A stretch of DNA of 47,924 nucleotides. Origin: Thermodesulfobacteriales bacterium (lineage in GTDB: Bacteria; Desulfobacterota; Thermodesulfobacteria; Thermodesulfobacteriales; Thermodesulfatatoraceae). Position numbers and translations under genes: made by a program. Positions within the stretch are counted from its first letter, which is position 1. Each line of letters starts with the position of its first letter. The notes beneath the pieces are model-generated. The model worked only from the letters and a program-made list of their open reading frames with translations. It was not told the DNA's origin and made no database searches. Location of the stretch: positions 1-47,924 of the forward strand of contig JALSKZ010000055.1 of assembly GCA_026988575.1 (NCBI GenBank), in the 5' to 3' direction. This document shows, piece by piece, positions 16,385 to 25,866 of this stretch.

Positions 16385-17053
16385 TTAAAGGGCCAGAGTC
16401 TCGGTGATGAGCTGACGAAAAGAACTGATAGTTTGGGCGTAGTCCTTGGTACCAAAAATAGCTGAGCCGGCCACCAAGATATCCGCCCCGGCCTCGACCA
16501 CTGCCGGCAGAGTATTCAGATTGACCCCCCCGTCTACCTCAACGGGGATATCCCTTTGATGTTTTTGCAACCAACTTTTTAGGGTCTTTATCTTATCCAA
16601 TACAGAGGGTATGAGACGTTGCCCTCCAAAACCAGGGTTTACACTCATTATCACTATATAATCTAGCTCATCCAGGACATATTCCAGCCAGGATAACGGT
16701 GTAGCTGGGTTTAGAGCTACACCTGCTTTTTTGCCCAACTCTTTGATATGGCCCAGGGTGCGGTGTAAATGGATACAGGCTTCGGCGTGTACGGAAATCC
16801 AATCGGCCCCGGCTTTGGCGTAATCTTCTAAATATCGATCAGGGTTTTCAATCATGAGGTGCACATCAAAGGGAAGCTTGGTAAGCTTACGTATGGCCCT
16901 GATCACCAGGGGACCAATGGTCAAATTAGGGACAAAACAGCCGTCCATTACGTCTATATGGAGGACATCTGCTCCTGCTTTTTCTACCGCCCGGATTTCT
17001 TGACCCAGGTAAGCAAAATCAGCCGAAAGGATAGAGGGTGCTATTTTTAGCAT
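16385..17053 (-). CDS. rpe: Ribulose-phosphate 3-epimerase
   Basis: A 222-residue TIM-barrel enzyme that interconverts ribulose 5-phosphate and xylulose 5-phosphate in the pentose phosphate or Calvin pathways. Motifs: [11 protein letters not shown] at the start, [17 protein letters not shown] (metal His and Asp), [18 protein letters not shown] and EVDGG. I choose the ATG at 17053, eight bases after GGAG; the ATG at 17059 overlaps the upstream stop and leaves only two bases from that GGAG. It is the last gene of the mnmG-rpoH-TPR-lolB-unknown-rpe run. Confidence 0.96.
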   Translation of the reverse strand: MLKIAPSILSADFAYLGQEIRAVEKAGADVLHIDVMDGCFVPNLTIGPLVIRAIRKLTKLPFDVHLMIENPDRYLEDYAKAGADWISVHAEACIHLHRTLGHIKELGKKAGVALNPATPLSWLEYVLDELDYIVIMSVNPGFGGQRLIPSVLDKIKTLKSWLQKHQRDIPVEVDGGVNLNTLPAVVEAGADILVAGSAIFGTKDYAQTISSFRQLITETLAL

Positions 17054-17058
17054 AGCCA

Positions 17059-17442
17059 TTACTCCGACTTAAGCCCGGGGAACAAGACGATCTTTTCTTT
17101 ATTGTTTTGTTTGCGTGGAGACTGGGGTGGGGTGGGTTCTGGAGGCTCTGGTTTAAAAGGCAGTCTATCCTGGTATTGTCTTAAGAGATTGGGCGGGACT
17201 TTGGTAGTATACCAAACAACATTGGCCCGTTGGACTACAACATGCTCCATCATAAGGGGAATAGCCTGCCACCCAGAGGCATCAATAGCTACCACCGCGG
17301 GCCATTCCAAATCGAAAAATTCCCTTTTTTCCAGGACAAAAGTCAAGGATTCTAGGCCATGGTTATAACACACCAGGCCTAACATCAGACCAGTGGTCGT
17401 TTGCAAAAGTACTGGTTCTTTACGAGTGGCCTTTAAAAGCAT
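17059..17442 (-). CDS. Hypothetical protein with proline-rich C-terminus
   Basis: A 127-residue protein I do not recognise. Residues 1-85 look like a small beta-rich domain ([31 protein letters not shown]); the rest is low complexity, rich in Pro, Lys, Gln and Asn ([12 protein letters not shown]), ending [13 protein letters not shown]. No signal peptide or membrane segment. Its stop overlaps the upstream of two candidate rpe ATGs, and it starts 19 bases after the lolB-like gene, so it belongs to the mnmG operon. A cytoplasmic accessory role is all I would suggest. Confidence 0.7.
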   Translation of the reverse strand: MLLKATRKEPVLLQTTTGLMLGLVCYNHGLESLTFVLEKREFFDLEWPAVVAIDASGWQAIPLMMEHVVVQRANVVWYTTKVPPNLLRQYQDRLPFKPEPPEPTPPQSPRKQNNKEKIVLFPGLKSE

Positions 17443-17461
17443 GTTTTTAACATAAACAACC

Positions 17462-18184
17462 TTAGCGGATATGCAAGATTACAAAAGCCCTCTTTGCCTT
17501 TTTGTAATCGACCTCATACGAATAGCTCTTAAATCCCTCTGGGCTCTGGAGGGAACAATAATTTGTTGCCTGGGAATAAGGCTGAAAATAGTCAAAGTCT
17601 AGACGGAGAGATAAGCGTAGGGAGGGGACCTTTATTAACACCAAAAAGTCCTGTGTTTTCTCAGGATACTCCACCACCAATAACCTGGTAGTCCCTTGCC
17701 ATATTACTATTTGCTGAAGTCTTCCAGCCTTCCAGACCAAACGGCCTTCAAGGTCTTGATGGTGGAAATAGGCCCAAAGGCTATTATTTCGTTTTTCGGC
17801 CCTATAGACCCAGGGTCGCCAAAAAGGGGGTAGAGCCCTAATCAACAGGTAAGGTAGGGCTTGGGACAGATCTCCTGGCAAGCGAAACAAAAATTGGTAA
17901 GAGGCCCTTTGGGGAAAATAGACTACTCTAAGGTCCTTACCCTTCCAAACCCCTTGGAGGATAGTAAGGCCCCAGGGGCTAGGGGCTTCAAAGTAAATAC
18001 ACTTTAGAGGGTCCCCTAACAGATAAACCCTTCCTTTAAGGCACCGGCCAGGAAAACTCAGCTCGTAACGGGCACTGGCCCTAAAAAGAACAGTCCCAGG
18101 CCAGGGAAGTGATTCTTTGGGGACGGAAGGGCCCCTTAGAGCACAGCCACTCAAAATTAGGAAGAGCAAGACAATTTGGCGCAC
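17462..18184 (-). CDS. LolB-like outer-membrane lipoprotein
   Basis: A 240-residue predicted lipoprotein: MRQIVLLFLILSGC with the lipidated cysteine at residue 14, then a mainly beta protein with many aromatic residues. The size, the single-domain beta pattern and its place directly after a TPR gene recall LolB, the outer-membrane receptor that takes lipoproteins from LolA; in Pseudomonas lolB is likewise next to a TPR protein gene. Sequence identity to LolB is not obvious, so this is a context-based guess; an unrelated DUF lipoprotein is possible. The start overlaps the TPR gene by 28 bases. Confidence 0.6.
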   Translation of the reverse strand: MRQIVLLFLILSGCALRGPSVPKESLPWPGTVLFRASARYELSFPGRCLKGRVYLLGDPLKCIYFEAPSPWGLTILQGVWKGKDLRVVYFPQRASYQFLFRLPGDLSQALPYLLIRALPPFWRPWVYRAEKRNNSLWAYFHHQDLEGRLVWKAGRLQQIVIWQGTTRLLVVEYPEKTQDFLVLIKVPSLRLSLRLDFDYFQPYSQATNYCSLQSPEGFKSYSYEVDYKKAKRAFVILHIR

Positions 18185-19845
18185 AGATTTTTGATCTTTT
18201 CTTTTAAGCGTTTTTTTAGGAGCCTTTTGGGCCCATAGGTAAGGGCCTTGCGATAAGCCCTAAGGGCCTCTTTATCGCGACCTAAGGCTTTAAGGATATC
18301 TCCTTTGTGTTCGTAAATAATGGGGTCATCCGAGACCTGTTTTAAGGCCTGCTCAATTATCTTTAGGGCCTCTTGATATTGTCCCTTTCGATAGTATACC
18401 CAGGCCAAACTGTCTAAGATGTAACCATCATTAGGTCGATATTTGAGGGCCTTTTTAATCAATTGCTCTGCTTTATCAAGCTTTATACCCAGTTCGGCAT
18501 AGGTATAGCCTACGAAATTCAAAATGGTGGGATTGTCAGGTTGCTTTTGAAGTATAGGTTCGATTAGTTTTAGGGCCTCCTGGCTTTTACCAAGACAAGT
18601 CAATAAGAAGGCCGCCGAAATCTTTAGATTAGGATCTTTAGGAAAGAGCTTAAGGCCTTTTTCCACAAACTGGTAACCCAGGTCACAACGATCCAGATCC
18701 TCAAAGATATTCCCGGCCAAGATATACAGATCTTTGTTGTGGGGGTCTTTAGCCAGGGCCTTTTTTAAGAGCCGGCGTAGATGAGAGACGTCTTTTTCAA
18801 GATGGGCCAGACGACGCAAAGCCAGGGGAAATATCTTGGCTTTTGGCGAGATTGCTTGGTATTGCCTTACGGCCTCTGCTAACCTACCAGTTTGTTCTAG
18901 GGCCACCCCTAAATAAAACCTGGCCATATCATTTTGGGGATCTCTCTTTAAGATGTCTTGTAAAATGGCCTGGGCCTTGGTGGGTTGGTTTAGGTCAAGC
19001 AGAATCAAGGCTCGTCGCAAATCAAGTTGTACCTGAGGCCCTAGGTGCTGTTCTAAGGCATCAAGGAGCTTCAGGGCCTCTTGGTAACGATGTTGCTGAA
19101 GATAGAGTTGATATAACGATTGTTCGAGGTGGTAATTATGAGGAAAATTTTTAAGGGCTTTTTGGTATACTTTCTCAGCCTCTTTATTTTCTCCCAGTTT
19201 TTGCAGGAAATTGCCGTATTCTAGGACCCATTGAAGTTCATCAGGGGCCAGTTCTAAGGCCTTGGCATAGGCCTTTTGGGCCTTAGAAAAGTCTCCCTTC
19301 TCTCGATAGAGACGGGCCAACTCTAGCCACAAGGAAGCCACTTTAGGTCTTTTTTTCAGGAGGCTTTTGATCTTGTCAATGGCCTGGTCTAGACGCTTCT
19401 CCTGCATATAGATCATGGCCAAGACCTGAAGGGCCTCCAGATTATCGGGATCTTTTTCCAGCAGTGTTTCCAGAGTCTCTATAGCTCTTGCCTTGCGCCC
19501 CTGCGCCAAATAAAGCTTGGCCAAAATAAAACGTATCTTTGAGTCCTTGGGATCAACCCTTAAGACCTCTTGAGCCAAATTGATAGCCCGCTGATATTTC
19601 CCCAGTTGGGCGTAAACTTTTACTAATTCCCGACGGGGAAAAAGGGCCTCTGGATCACAATTAAGGGTCTTTTCTAGCTCTTCCGCCCCTCTCTCTAGGT
19701 CTCCCTTATTCAGGAGGGTCTCCCCCACTAAAAAATGGTAATAGGCCACTGAGCGGGGACAAAGGAACCCCCACGCGGGTAGGGCCCAAAATATCAAAAA
19801 AGAAATGCTAAGAGCCTTCCAAAGCCAAGGGATAATTTTCTGCAT
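18157..19845 (-). CDS. Secreted TPR-repeat protein
   Basis: A 562-residue protein with an N-terminal hydrophobic export signal (residues 1 to about 26, ending ALPAWG) followed by about fourteen tandem 34-residue tetratricopeptide repeats from about residue 33 to 555, visible as repeated A-x-x-x-(Y/L)-x-x-A/L and DP(E/D)NxxA units. TPR solenoids are protein-binding scaffolds; this one likely works in the periplasm or anchored in the inner membrane. The ATG, seven bases after GAGAGG, lies 38 bases inside the sigma-factor gene, and its end overlaps the lolB-like gene by 28 bases, so the three are translated in step. A role in envelope assembly is inferred from the lipoprotein neighbour. Confidence 0.88.
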   Translation of the reverse strand: MQKIIPWLWKALSISFLIFWALPAWGFLCPRSVAYYHFLVGETLLNKGDLERGAEELEKTLNCDPEALFPRRELVKVYAQLGKYQRAINLAQEVLRVDPKDSKIRFILAKLYLAQGRKARAIETLETLLEKDPDNLEALQVLAMIYMQEKRLDQAIDKIKSLLKKRPKVASLWLELARLYREKGDFSKAQKAYAKALELAPDELQWVLEYGNFLQKLGENKEAEKVYQKALKNFPHNYHLEQSLYQLYLQQHRYQEALKLLDALEQHLGPQVQLDLRRALILLDLNQPTKAQAILQDILKRDPQNDMARFYLGVALEQTGRLAEAVRQYQAISPKAKIFPLALRRLAHLEKDVSHLRRLLKKALAKDPHNKDLYILAGNIFEDLDRCDLGYQFVEKGLKLFPKDPNLKISAAFLLTCLGKSQEALKLIEPILQKQPDNPTILNFVGYTYAELGIKLDKAEQLIKKALKYRPNDGYILDSLAWVYYRKGQYQEALKIIEQALKQVSDDPIIYEHKGDILKALGRDKEALRAYRKALTYGPKRLLKKRLKEKIKNLCAKLSCSS

Positions 19846-20857
19846 CTGGTAGCCTCTCTTTGAGATATTTGCGCAATTTTTTTAAGAGACGTTCTTCTAT
19901 TTGGCGTACCCTCTCTCTAGATATACCAAAACGCTTTCCTATTTGGGCCAACGTCAGGGGATCTTCGGCCAATAAACGTTCATAAAATATTACCCTTTCT
20001 TTGTCTTTTAAATCCTTACCAAACTCTTCCAAGATTTTACGCAAACGTGTTAGAACCTCGTCTTTAGCCACAATATCTTCCACCATAGGTGTAGGAGAGG
20101 CCAAAAAATCGCGGTGCAGTTCGTCGGAATCTTCTTTTATAGGGGCATCCAGACTGATCTCAGAGGCGTTCATCCTTTGTTCCATCTCTATCACGTCTTC
20201 TTCGCGTACGTTTAACCGCTTAGAAATGAGCTTGGGTACGGGCTTAAACCCCAGGGCATCTAAACGGTCTTTTTCTTTCCTAAGGTTATAAAATAGCTTT
20301 CGTTGGGCCTGAGTAGTGCCTATTTTTACCAGGCGCCAGTTATCCATGATAAATTTAAGAATATAGGCCTTAATCCAAAAAGAGGCGTAATAGGAAAACT
20401 TAACTCCCCGGTAGGGATCAAACTTCTTTACCGCTTGCATTAAGCCCACATTGCCTTCTTGTATGAGATCAAGAAAATTTTGCATCCAAAATTTCTGAAA
20501 ATCTAAGGCTATTTTGACTACCAGACGCAGGTTAGAGGTAACCAGGCGGTAGGCAATCCGGGGGTCTTTTGTCTTGTAATATTCTTTGGTTAATTGTTCC
20601 TCTTCTTCCCGCGACAACAGGGGAAACTTGCTTATCTCTTTCAGATATTGCTGTAAAGGATCCAGTAAAACGGGAGAAACACTTTCGCCTTCAGCCAAAG
20701 CGGGTAAAGAAACGGATCCCTTAGTTGAATTATCCTGTAAATCCTTTTGTTCCCGGGATTTTGTCTTTCGCACCTCTTTTTTTTGTTTCGGTCGGGACCC
20801 AGGTTTTTCTGCTGAGGATGGCTCTTTTACTTTAAGACTCTTTATTTTAACCGACAT
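19808..20857 (-). CDS. rpoH: RpoH-type (sigma-32 like) RNA polymerase sigma factor
   Basis: A 349-residue group 2/3 sigma-70 family factor. After a lysine-rich 60-residue extension come region 1.2 (about 66-92), region 2 with [18 protein letters not shown] (131-148) and the recognition helix through NWRLVKIG (173-180), region 3, and region 4.2 with a helix-turn-helix, [18 protein letters not shown] (311-328). [10 protein letters not shown] at 185-194 matches the RpoH box that marks heat-shock sigma factors. The ATG at 20857 is five bases after AGGAG; a GTG one codon upstream is less well spaced. It overlaps mnmG by 11 bases. No CIRCE or other control element is visible because it lies inside an operon. 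Confidence 0.88.
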   Translation of the reverse strand: MSVKIKSLKVKEPSSAEKPGSRPKQKKEVRKTKSREQKDLQDNSTKGSVSLPALAEGESVSPVLLDPLQQYLKEISKFPLLSREEEEQLTKEYYKTKDPRIAYRLVTSNLRLVVKIALDFQKFWMQNFLDLIQEGNVGLMQAVKKFDPYRGVKFSYYASFWIKAYILKFIMDNWRLVKIGTTQAQRKLFYNLRKEKDRLDALGFKPVPKLISKRLNVREEDVIEMEQRMNASEISLDAPIKEDSDELHRDFLASPTPMVEDIVAKDEVLTRLRKILEEFGKDLKDKERVIFYERLLAEDPLTLAQIGKRFGISRERVRQIEERLLKKLRKYLKERLPDAENYPLALEGS

Positions 20858-22775
20858 CACCGCTCCTTTCTTTATGTTCGCCCCTCTGAGCCCTTATCGG
20901 ACGCCAACCCCTCTTTTTGAGATAGACCTGGATGGCCCCTATGGCAGCAGGGGTAACCCCGGAAATACGCAAGGCCTGACCTAGTGAGCGAGGACGTATC
21001 TTGGAGAGTTTTTCCCGAATTTCGGTAGAAAGCCCTGGTATTTCCCAATAGTTGAGGTCATCGGGCAGATACATGGCCTCCCAGCGTTTGAAACGTTCTA
21101 TCTCTTGGCGTTGGCGATTAACATAACCGGCATACTTGGTTTCAATCTCGATCTGTTGCAAAATGTCCTCGGAAAGCCCTTTTAAAACGGGAAACCGTTG
21201 TCGTATAGAGCTTAGCGATACCTCGGGTCGCTTCAATAGATCAAAAAGGGCTACGGGTTGCTTTAAAGGAGAAGAACCTATCTCTTTTAAGAATTGGTTT
21301 ATTTCTTCTGGACGCACTTTTATTTGGTGCAACTGGTGTATAACCCTTTCCAAGGTCTCTTTTTTGCGCAAAAAACGGGCGTAGTCTTCAGGGCGCACTA
21401 AACCAACGCGATAACCTATTTCTGTTAGACGTAAATCGGCATTATCCTCCCGGAGCAAAAGTCGATATTCGGCCCTGGAGGTAAACATACGGTAGGGTTC
21501 TTGGGTACCCTTAGTAACCAGGTCATCGATAAGGACCCCTATATAGGCCTGGGAGCGATCTAGGATTAAAGGGGCTTCATCACAGACATACCGGACGGCA
21601 TTTATTCCCGCAATAAGGCCTTGAGCCGCAGCCTCTTCGTATCCGGAAGTGCCGTTAATTTGTCCGGCCAAAAAAAGGCCCTCCACTAGTTTGGTTTCTA
21701 AACTGGGCTTTAGCTGTAATGGGTTTACGTAATCATATTCTATAGCATACCCTGGCCGAAGTATCTCAGCCCTTTCCAACCCCTCAATAGAGCGTACCAT
21801 AGCCCATTGGACATCAATGGGCAAACTAGTACTAATCCCGTTTGGATAAACTTCTACCGTATCTAGGCCTTCGGGTTCAAGAAAAATCTGGTGCCTCGGT
21901 TTATCAGGGAAGCGAAAGACCTTGTCTTCGATGGAAGGACAATATCTGGCCCCCACACCCTTTATCACCCCGGTAAAAAGGGGAGAGCGGTCCACGGCCT
22001 GGCGGATTATTTCGTGGGTCTTTTCGTTGGTGTAAGTGATATAACAAGGCACTTGGGGTAAGAGGGGACGTTTACCTTGATTGGCAAAAGAGAAAAGCGG
22101 CGGAGGGACATCGCCCCACTGGATCTCTAGCCTAGAATAATCAATGGTCCGTCCGTCCAGCCGGGCACAAGTCCCTGTTTTAAGCCTGCCAATCTCAAAC
22201 CCAAGCTCCTCTAGACATACCGAAAGTTTATTGGAAGGAGGATCCCCCATACGCCCCGCAGGAAAATTTTTAAACCCTATATGTATGAGCCCCCTCAGGA
22301 AAGTCCCTGTGGTAATTATCACCGCTTGAGCCTCAAAGATTTCGCCTATAGAGGTTTCTACCCCGACCACTCTACCGTCCTTTACCAAGATGCGATCCAC
22401 CATAGCCTGCTTAACGGTAAGCTTCGGGGTGTTTTCCAGGACGTCTTTCATATAAGCCTGGTATCGCCAGCGATCAGCTTGGGCCCGGCTAGCCCTTACC
22501 GCAGGGCCTTTGCGGGTATTAAGTTTCCGGAATTGGATACCAGTGGCATCAATGGCCCGGGCCATTTCTCCCCCAAGGGCGTCGATTTCCTTTACTAAAT
22601 GGCCTTTGGCTAGCCCCCCGATAGCGGGGTTACACGACATGGCCCCGATACGGTCGAGGTTAATGGTGAGAATCAGGGTTTCTCTACCCAAACGAGCAGA
22701 CGCCAAGGCCGCCTCTATCCCTGCATGTCCTGCACCGACTACTATGATGTCAAATTTTTTAGGATAAACAGACAT
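20847..22775 (-). CDS. mnmG: tRNA uridine 5-carboxymethylaminomethyl modification enzyme MnmG (GidA)
   Basis: A 642-residue FAD enzyme that, with MnmE, puts the cmnm5 group on the wobble uridine of several tRNAs. It opens with the FAD-binding [15 protein letters not shown] (9-23), followed by [29 protein letters not shown] and, in the C-terminal domain, [19 protein letters not shown]; length is typical. It is the first gene of the mnmG - rpoH - TPR - lolB-like - unknown - rpe unit, overlapping the sigma gene by 11 bases. It diverges from the gene at 22897 across a 121-base gap. Its ribosome site AAGGA is about 9 bases upstream of the ATG. Confidence 0.97.
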   Translation of the reverse strand: MSVYPKKFDIIVVGAGHAGIEAALASARLGRETLILTINLDRIGAMSCNPAIGGLAKGHLVKEIDALGGEMARAIDATGIQFRKLNTRKGPAVRASRAQADRWRYQAYMKDVLENTPKLTVKQAMVDRILVKDGRVVGVETSIGEIFEAQAVIITTGTFLRGLIHIGFKNFPAGRMGDPPSNKLSVCLEELGFEIGRLKTGTCARLDGRTIDYSRLEIQWGDVPPPLFSFANQGKRPLLPQVPCYITYTNEKTHEIIRQAVDRSPLFTGVIKGVGARYCPSIEDKVFRFPDKPRHQIFLEPEGLDTVEVYPNGISTSLPIDVQWAMVRSIEGLERAEILRPGYAIEYDYVNPLQLKPSLETKLVEGLFLAGQINGTSGYEEAAAQGLIAGINAVRYVCDEAPLILDRSQAYIGVLIDDLVTKGTQEPYRMFTSRAEYRLLLREDNADLRLTEIGYRVGLVRPEDYARFLRKKETLERVIHQLHQIKVRPEEINQFLKEIGSSPLKQPVALFDLLKRPEVSLSSIRQRFPVLKGLSEDILQQIEIETKYAGYVNRQRQEIERFKRWEAMYLPDDLNYWEIPGLSTEIREKLSKIRPRSLGQALRISGVTPAAIGAIQVYLKKRGWRPIRAQRGEHKERSGDVG

Positions 22776-22813
22776 AAAAGATGTCCTTTAAAGCCCTCCG
22801 GTTTTATGAATTA

Positions 22814-22841
22814 TTGGCGGACAGCCGAAAAAATGTAATAA
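22814..22841 (+). promoter_or_regulatory. Candidate sigma-70 promoter for the small gene at 22897
   Basis: TTGGCG (22814-22819), 16-base spacer, TAATAA (22836-22841), lying 55 bases ahead of the ATG in the mnmG-divergent gap. Both hexamers are imperfect. Confidence 0.4.
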
Positions 22842-22896
22842 TATTTTACTAGTTTAAACTAAAACTTAAAGAAGGGTTACTATCTAGGAGCAGCTT

Positions 22897-23274
22897 ATGA
22901 AGATTAATCTTTATGGTATACCCCAAAAGGCCATACAGGGAAGGCCCTCTTCAACCGATAAAGGCAAGGCAGATTTTTCGGCTGTGCTAGAAAGGGCCCT
23001 GGCTAAAGAACCAGGCCCGGTCGTTTCTCAAGGGCCCAATAACCTTGCTCTCCCTTTGGAGACCAAACAATTAACCCACCAAGTACTGGATTTATTAGAA
23101 GCTCTAGCTCGCGATCCGTCCGAAGAGAGCCTAATCTGTCTCGAAAAGTATAGCCAAGCCCTTGCTGATCAGGCCTTAAAACTAGAGCCTTCTAAGGCCC
23201 GCGAAGTCATCGAGGAGGTAGCCCTCACCGGGGTAGTAGAGGCCACTAAGTGGCGCATCGGTCGTTATCATTAA
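22897..23274 (+). CDS. Hypothetical protein, 125 residues
   Basis: An unrecognised soluble protein, predicted largely helical after a disordered first 25 residues (MKINLYGIPQK, then Gly/Pro/Ser-rich). No cysteines of note, no membrane segment. The C-terminal half (EVIEEVALTGVVEATKWRIGRYH) looks like an amphipathic helix. The opening MKINLYG and the F-S-A-V-L pattern loosely recall small flagellar accessory proteins, but I cannot support an assignment. TAGGAGC lies 6 bases before the ATG, so it is expressed. Its 3' end overlaps the convergent CNNM gene by 29 bases. Confidence 0.65.
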   Translation: MKINLYGIPQKAIQGRPSSTDKGKADFSAVLERALAKEPGPVVSQGPNNLALPLETKQLTHQVLDLLEALARDPSEESLICLEKYSQALADQALKLEPSKAREVIEEVALTGVVEATKWRIGRYH

Positions 23275-24508
23275 CTTTTTTATTTTGGGCCTTTTTCTTG
23301 ACCCAAATTTCTATTTCTTCTAGGCCCATCTTATGGGCCCGGCGGATTTGGAATACTAAGTTATCGTATTCTAATCTTTCGCCTATTCTAGGTATTCTAC
23401 CGGCCAGCTTTAATACAAAACCGCCTATGGTTTCATAATCTCCCGGAGGTATATCTAGCCCCAGTTCATCTCTTATCCTTTCGATCTCTAACCAGGCCTT
23501 TACCAAAAAATGCCCTGGTCCCAGTCTTACATAAGGGGCCAACTTGGGGTCAAATTCATCAAAAAATTCCCCCAATATTTCTTCTACCAAGTCTTCGATG
23601 GTAATGATCCCTGAGGCCTGCGCATATTCGTCTACCACTACACACAGACTGCGGCCCTCGCGTTGCATCTCCGCGAGGAGTTCTGCCGCGGGTTTTGTTT
23701 CGGGCACATAAAGCACTTCACGGACAAAACGCCTTATAGACTGCGGCCCCGGGGGGAGGTCTAAAAAATCCATGGCCATGATAAATCCTACAATGTTAGA
23801 TAGATGTCTGCGATAAACTACCAGACGGGAAAAACCCGTGGACACAAACGCCTGTAAGGCCTGTTGAACTGTAGCCCCTTCTTCAATCCCCTTTACCCGA
23901 ACTATGGGTAACATCACCTGGGCGGCATTTTTTTGGGAAAACTCCAATAATCTCTCGATAAACCGACGTTCGTCAGGATCTAGGGCCTCTTCTGAAGAAA
24001 CAAGGAGCCTTATCTCCTCTCGGGTTACGGCTGGTAGTTTAGAGCCCTCTTTGACGGCGGTAAAAAGCTTTATCAAGCGGGACACAGCCCATATAAGAGG
24101 AAAAAGAAGCCGGGATAAGAAATATATCAAGGGAGCTACCCTGGGGGCCAGGTACTCGGCTCGCTGCTGGGCGAAACTCTTGGGTAGTAGCTGGCCGAAA
24201 AGTAACATGGTGGGGGGTAATAACAGGGCCGCAATTAGACTCCCGTAGTGGGGAAAAATATCCAGGAGGAAGGCCGTGGTAAAAACACCGTTACCTATAA
24301 CCGACACATTCAAACCCAACAGAGTAGAAGTCAGAAGCCATTCGGGGTCATCAAGCATTCTTAGAGCGATACGTGCCCCCCAGCTCTTCTTGGCCCATTG
24401 TTTCAGCTTGGTCCTATCGGCGGCTATAAGAGCAATTTCGGCGCCGGCAAAAAAGGCCTCCGCGGTTAAAAAGACCAAAAAAAGGATCACACCGGTATAG
24501 ATCTTCAT
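23246..24508 (-). CDS. CNNM/CorC-type membrane protein (DUF21, CBS pair, CorC_HlyC)
   Basis: A 420-residue protein of the hemolysin-like CNNM family. An N-terminal DUF21 transmembrane domain (about 1-150) with AEAFFAGAEIALIAADRTKLK is followed by a CBS pair (about 195-320; KGIEEGATVQQAL, ITIEDLVEEILGEFFDEFD) and a CorC_HlyC domain (about 330-410; YETIGGFVLKLAGRIPRIGE). Members are linked to Mg2+ and Co2+ handling. Some residues of the first CBS repeat deviate (LPIVRVKGI where most have MTPR), in contrast to the neighbour. The ATG overlaps the stop of that neighbour by 4 bases (ATGA), so the paralogs are coupled. The tail overlaps the gene at 22897. Confidence 0.9.
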   Translation of the reverse strand: MKIYTGVILFLVFLTAEAFFAGAEIALIAADRTKLKQWAKKSWGARIALRMLDDPEWLLTSTLLGLNVSVIGNGVFTTAFLLDIFPHYGSLIAALLLPPTMLLFGQLLPKSFAQQRAEYLAPRVAPLIYFLSRLLFPLIWAVSRLIKLFTAVKEGSKLPAVTREEIRLLVSSEEALDPDERRFIERLLEFSQKNAAQVMLPIVRVKGIEEGATVQQALQAFVSTGFSRLVVYRRHLSNIVGFIMAMDFLDLPPGPQSIRRFVREVLYVPETKPAAELLAEMQREGRSLCVVVDEYAQASGIITIEDLVEEILGEFFDEFDPKLAPYVRLGPGHFLVKAWLEIERIRDELGLDIPPGDYETIGGFVLKLAGRIPRIGERLEYDNLVFQIRRAHKMGLEEIEIWVKKKAQNKKVNDNDRCAT

Positions 24509-25758
24509 GATATCTTTTGGGCCCTTATACGTAACAGGTGGTTTCCCTTTACCTTTTCGGCACTAAAACGGAAGCCATAGGCTTCACAACTAACCCCTTC
24601 CCTGGGCAGGGCCCCAAAGAGATAGAGGACAAGCCCCCCCATGGTCTCAAATTCGTCTGAAGGCAACTCTGAACCAGTGAGGCGGTTAAATTCTTCTACC
24701 CTCAACCGAGGAGATAGCCTCCAGACTCCCGGCCCCAATTCTTCTATGGGGGCCTCTTTGCGGTCAAATTCGTCATAAATCTCGCCAAACAACTCTTCTA
24801 AGACATCTTCCAGGGTAACCAAACCCACGATGGTACCGTATTCGTCCACGACCAAGGCAATTTTTAGATGTCGTTGTTGAAATTCGACCAAAAGCTTGCG
24901 TACACGCATGGCCTCAGGGACAAAAAACGCTGGGCGCACCAATTCCGCCAGACGACGTGCTTTGGGGTTTAAACGCCAACGCAAAAGGTCTTTCACGTGT
25001 AGTATGCCCTTAATTTGGTCAAGGTTATTTTGGTATACGGGGATGCGCGAATAACCCTTTTCTTTAATGGCAAGGATTATCTCGTGGGATATGGGCTGAT
25101 CTTCCAAAGCAAAGATATCACGACGGGGGGTCATGATAGCGTTTACCGGGGTGTTTTCCGAGTCTAGGAGTCCGTAAATAAAACGCCTTTCGTGTTCTCG
25201 CAAAAAACCGGCCTTATAACCTTCTTCTATCAAAGCCAAGACTTCTTCATCAGAAATACCGTGTCTTTCTGTGAGAGGTACCCCCATAAAGCGTAAAAAG
25301 AAGTTGGTAAAAGAGAGAAGAACCACCCGTAGCGGGGTAAAAATAAGGATAAATTTTTCCAAGAGGGGGGCCAACAAACAGGTCATCTTTTGCCGCTTAC
25401 GGAAACCCAAGACCTTGGGGACAAGATCACCCGCGAAAAACAATACTATGCTCATCACGGGAAAGGCCAACATCTCTCCTCGCGGGCCCAAAAGACCAAT
25501 AAAGACTACTGTGGCCAAGGAGGAGGAGAGGATGTCGGCAAACTCGTTACCAATAAGTATGGTAGCCAATAACTTGCGCGGGGTACGGAGGATTACAAAG
25601 GCCTTTTGGCAAGACTTACGCGGATGCTTTTTTAAGCGGAGTTGATCTATCCTAGAGAGTGAAAAAAGGGCCGTCTCCGAACAAGTAAAAAAGGCTGAAA
25701 AACCAATCAGCCCTACAATAGCCCATATCTCCCACCAAAAATAACCGCCTGGATCCAT
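24505..25758 (-). CDS. CNNM/CorC-type membrane protein, upstream paralog
   Basis: A 417-residue protein with the same three-part layout as its downstream neighbour: DUF21 membrane domain (FSAFFTCSETALFSLSRIDQLRL near 20-42), CBS pair with the usual NAIMTPRRDI motif (about 205-215) and LVTLEDVLEELFGEIYDEFD, then CorC_HlyC (FETMGGLVLYLFGALPREG). It has the more canonical sequence of the two. It is transcribed first; the 4-base overlap with 23246-24508 suggests a hetero-oligomeric or tandemly duplicated divalent-cation transporter. No clear Shine-Dalgarno precedes the ATG; translation may start on a short leader. Confidence 0.9.
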   Translation of the reverse strand: MDPGGYFWWEIWAIVGLIGFSAFFTCSETALFSLSRIDQLRLKKHPRKSCQKAFVILRTPRKLLATILIGNEFADILSSSLATVVFIGLLGPRGEMLAFPVMSIVLFFAGDLVPKVLGFRKRQKMTCLLAPLLEKFILIFTPLRVVLLSFTNFFLRFMGVPLTERHGISDEEVLALIEEGYKAGFLREHERRFIYGLLDSENTPVNAIMTPRRDIFALEDQPISHEIILAIKEKGYSRIPVYQNNLDQIKGILHVKDLLRWRLNPKARRLAELVRPAFFVPEAMRVRKLLVEFQQRHLKIALVVDEYGTIVGLVTLEDVLEELFGEIYDEFDRKEAPIEELGPGVWRLSPRLRVEEFNRLTGSELPSDEFETMGGLVLYLFGALPREGVSCEAYGFRFSAEKVKGNHLLRIRAQKIS

Positions 25759-25775
25759 ACAAACATTGTGTTATA

Positions 25776-25814
25776 TTCAAAATTTGAACGAAAGAGCCTT
25801 ACCCTGTGGTAAGG
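25776..25814. promoter_or_regulatory. Two palindromes between divergent CNNM and AI-2E genes
   Basis: A perfect 13-base palindrome TTCAAAATTTGAA (25776-25788) and a 7-bp hairpin CCTTACC-CTGT-GGTAAGG (25797-25814) sit in the 108-base divergent gap. Neither has a T-tract. The first has operator-like symmetry; the second could be an operator or a leader hairpin. Confidence 0.35.
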
Positions 25815-25866
25815 ATAAAATCAAGTAAAATTAGCGTTTAATAAATACGAAATCATAAGGATCTAT

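Noticed and set aside
25797-25814. Terminator from the CCTTACC/GGTAAGG hairpin
   Set aside because: No T-tract on either strand and it lies between divergent starts, where no transcript would need to end.
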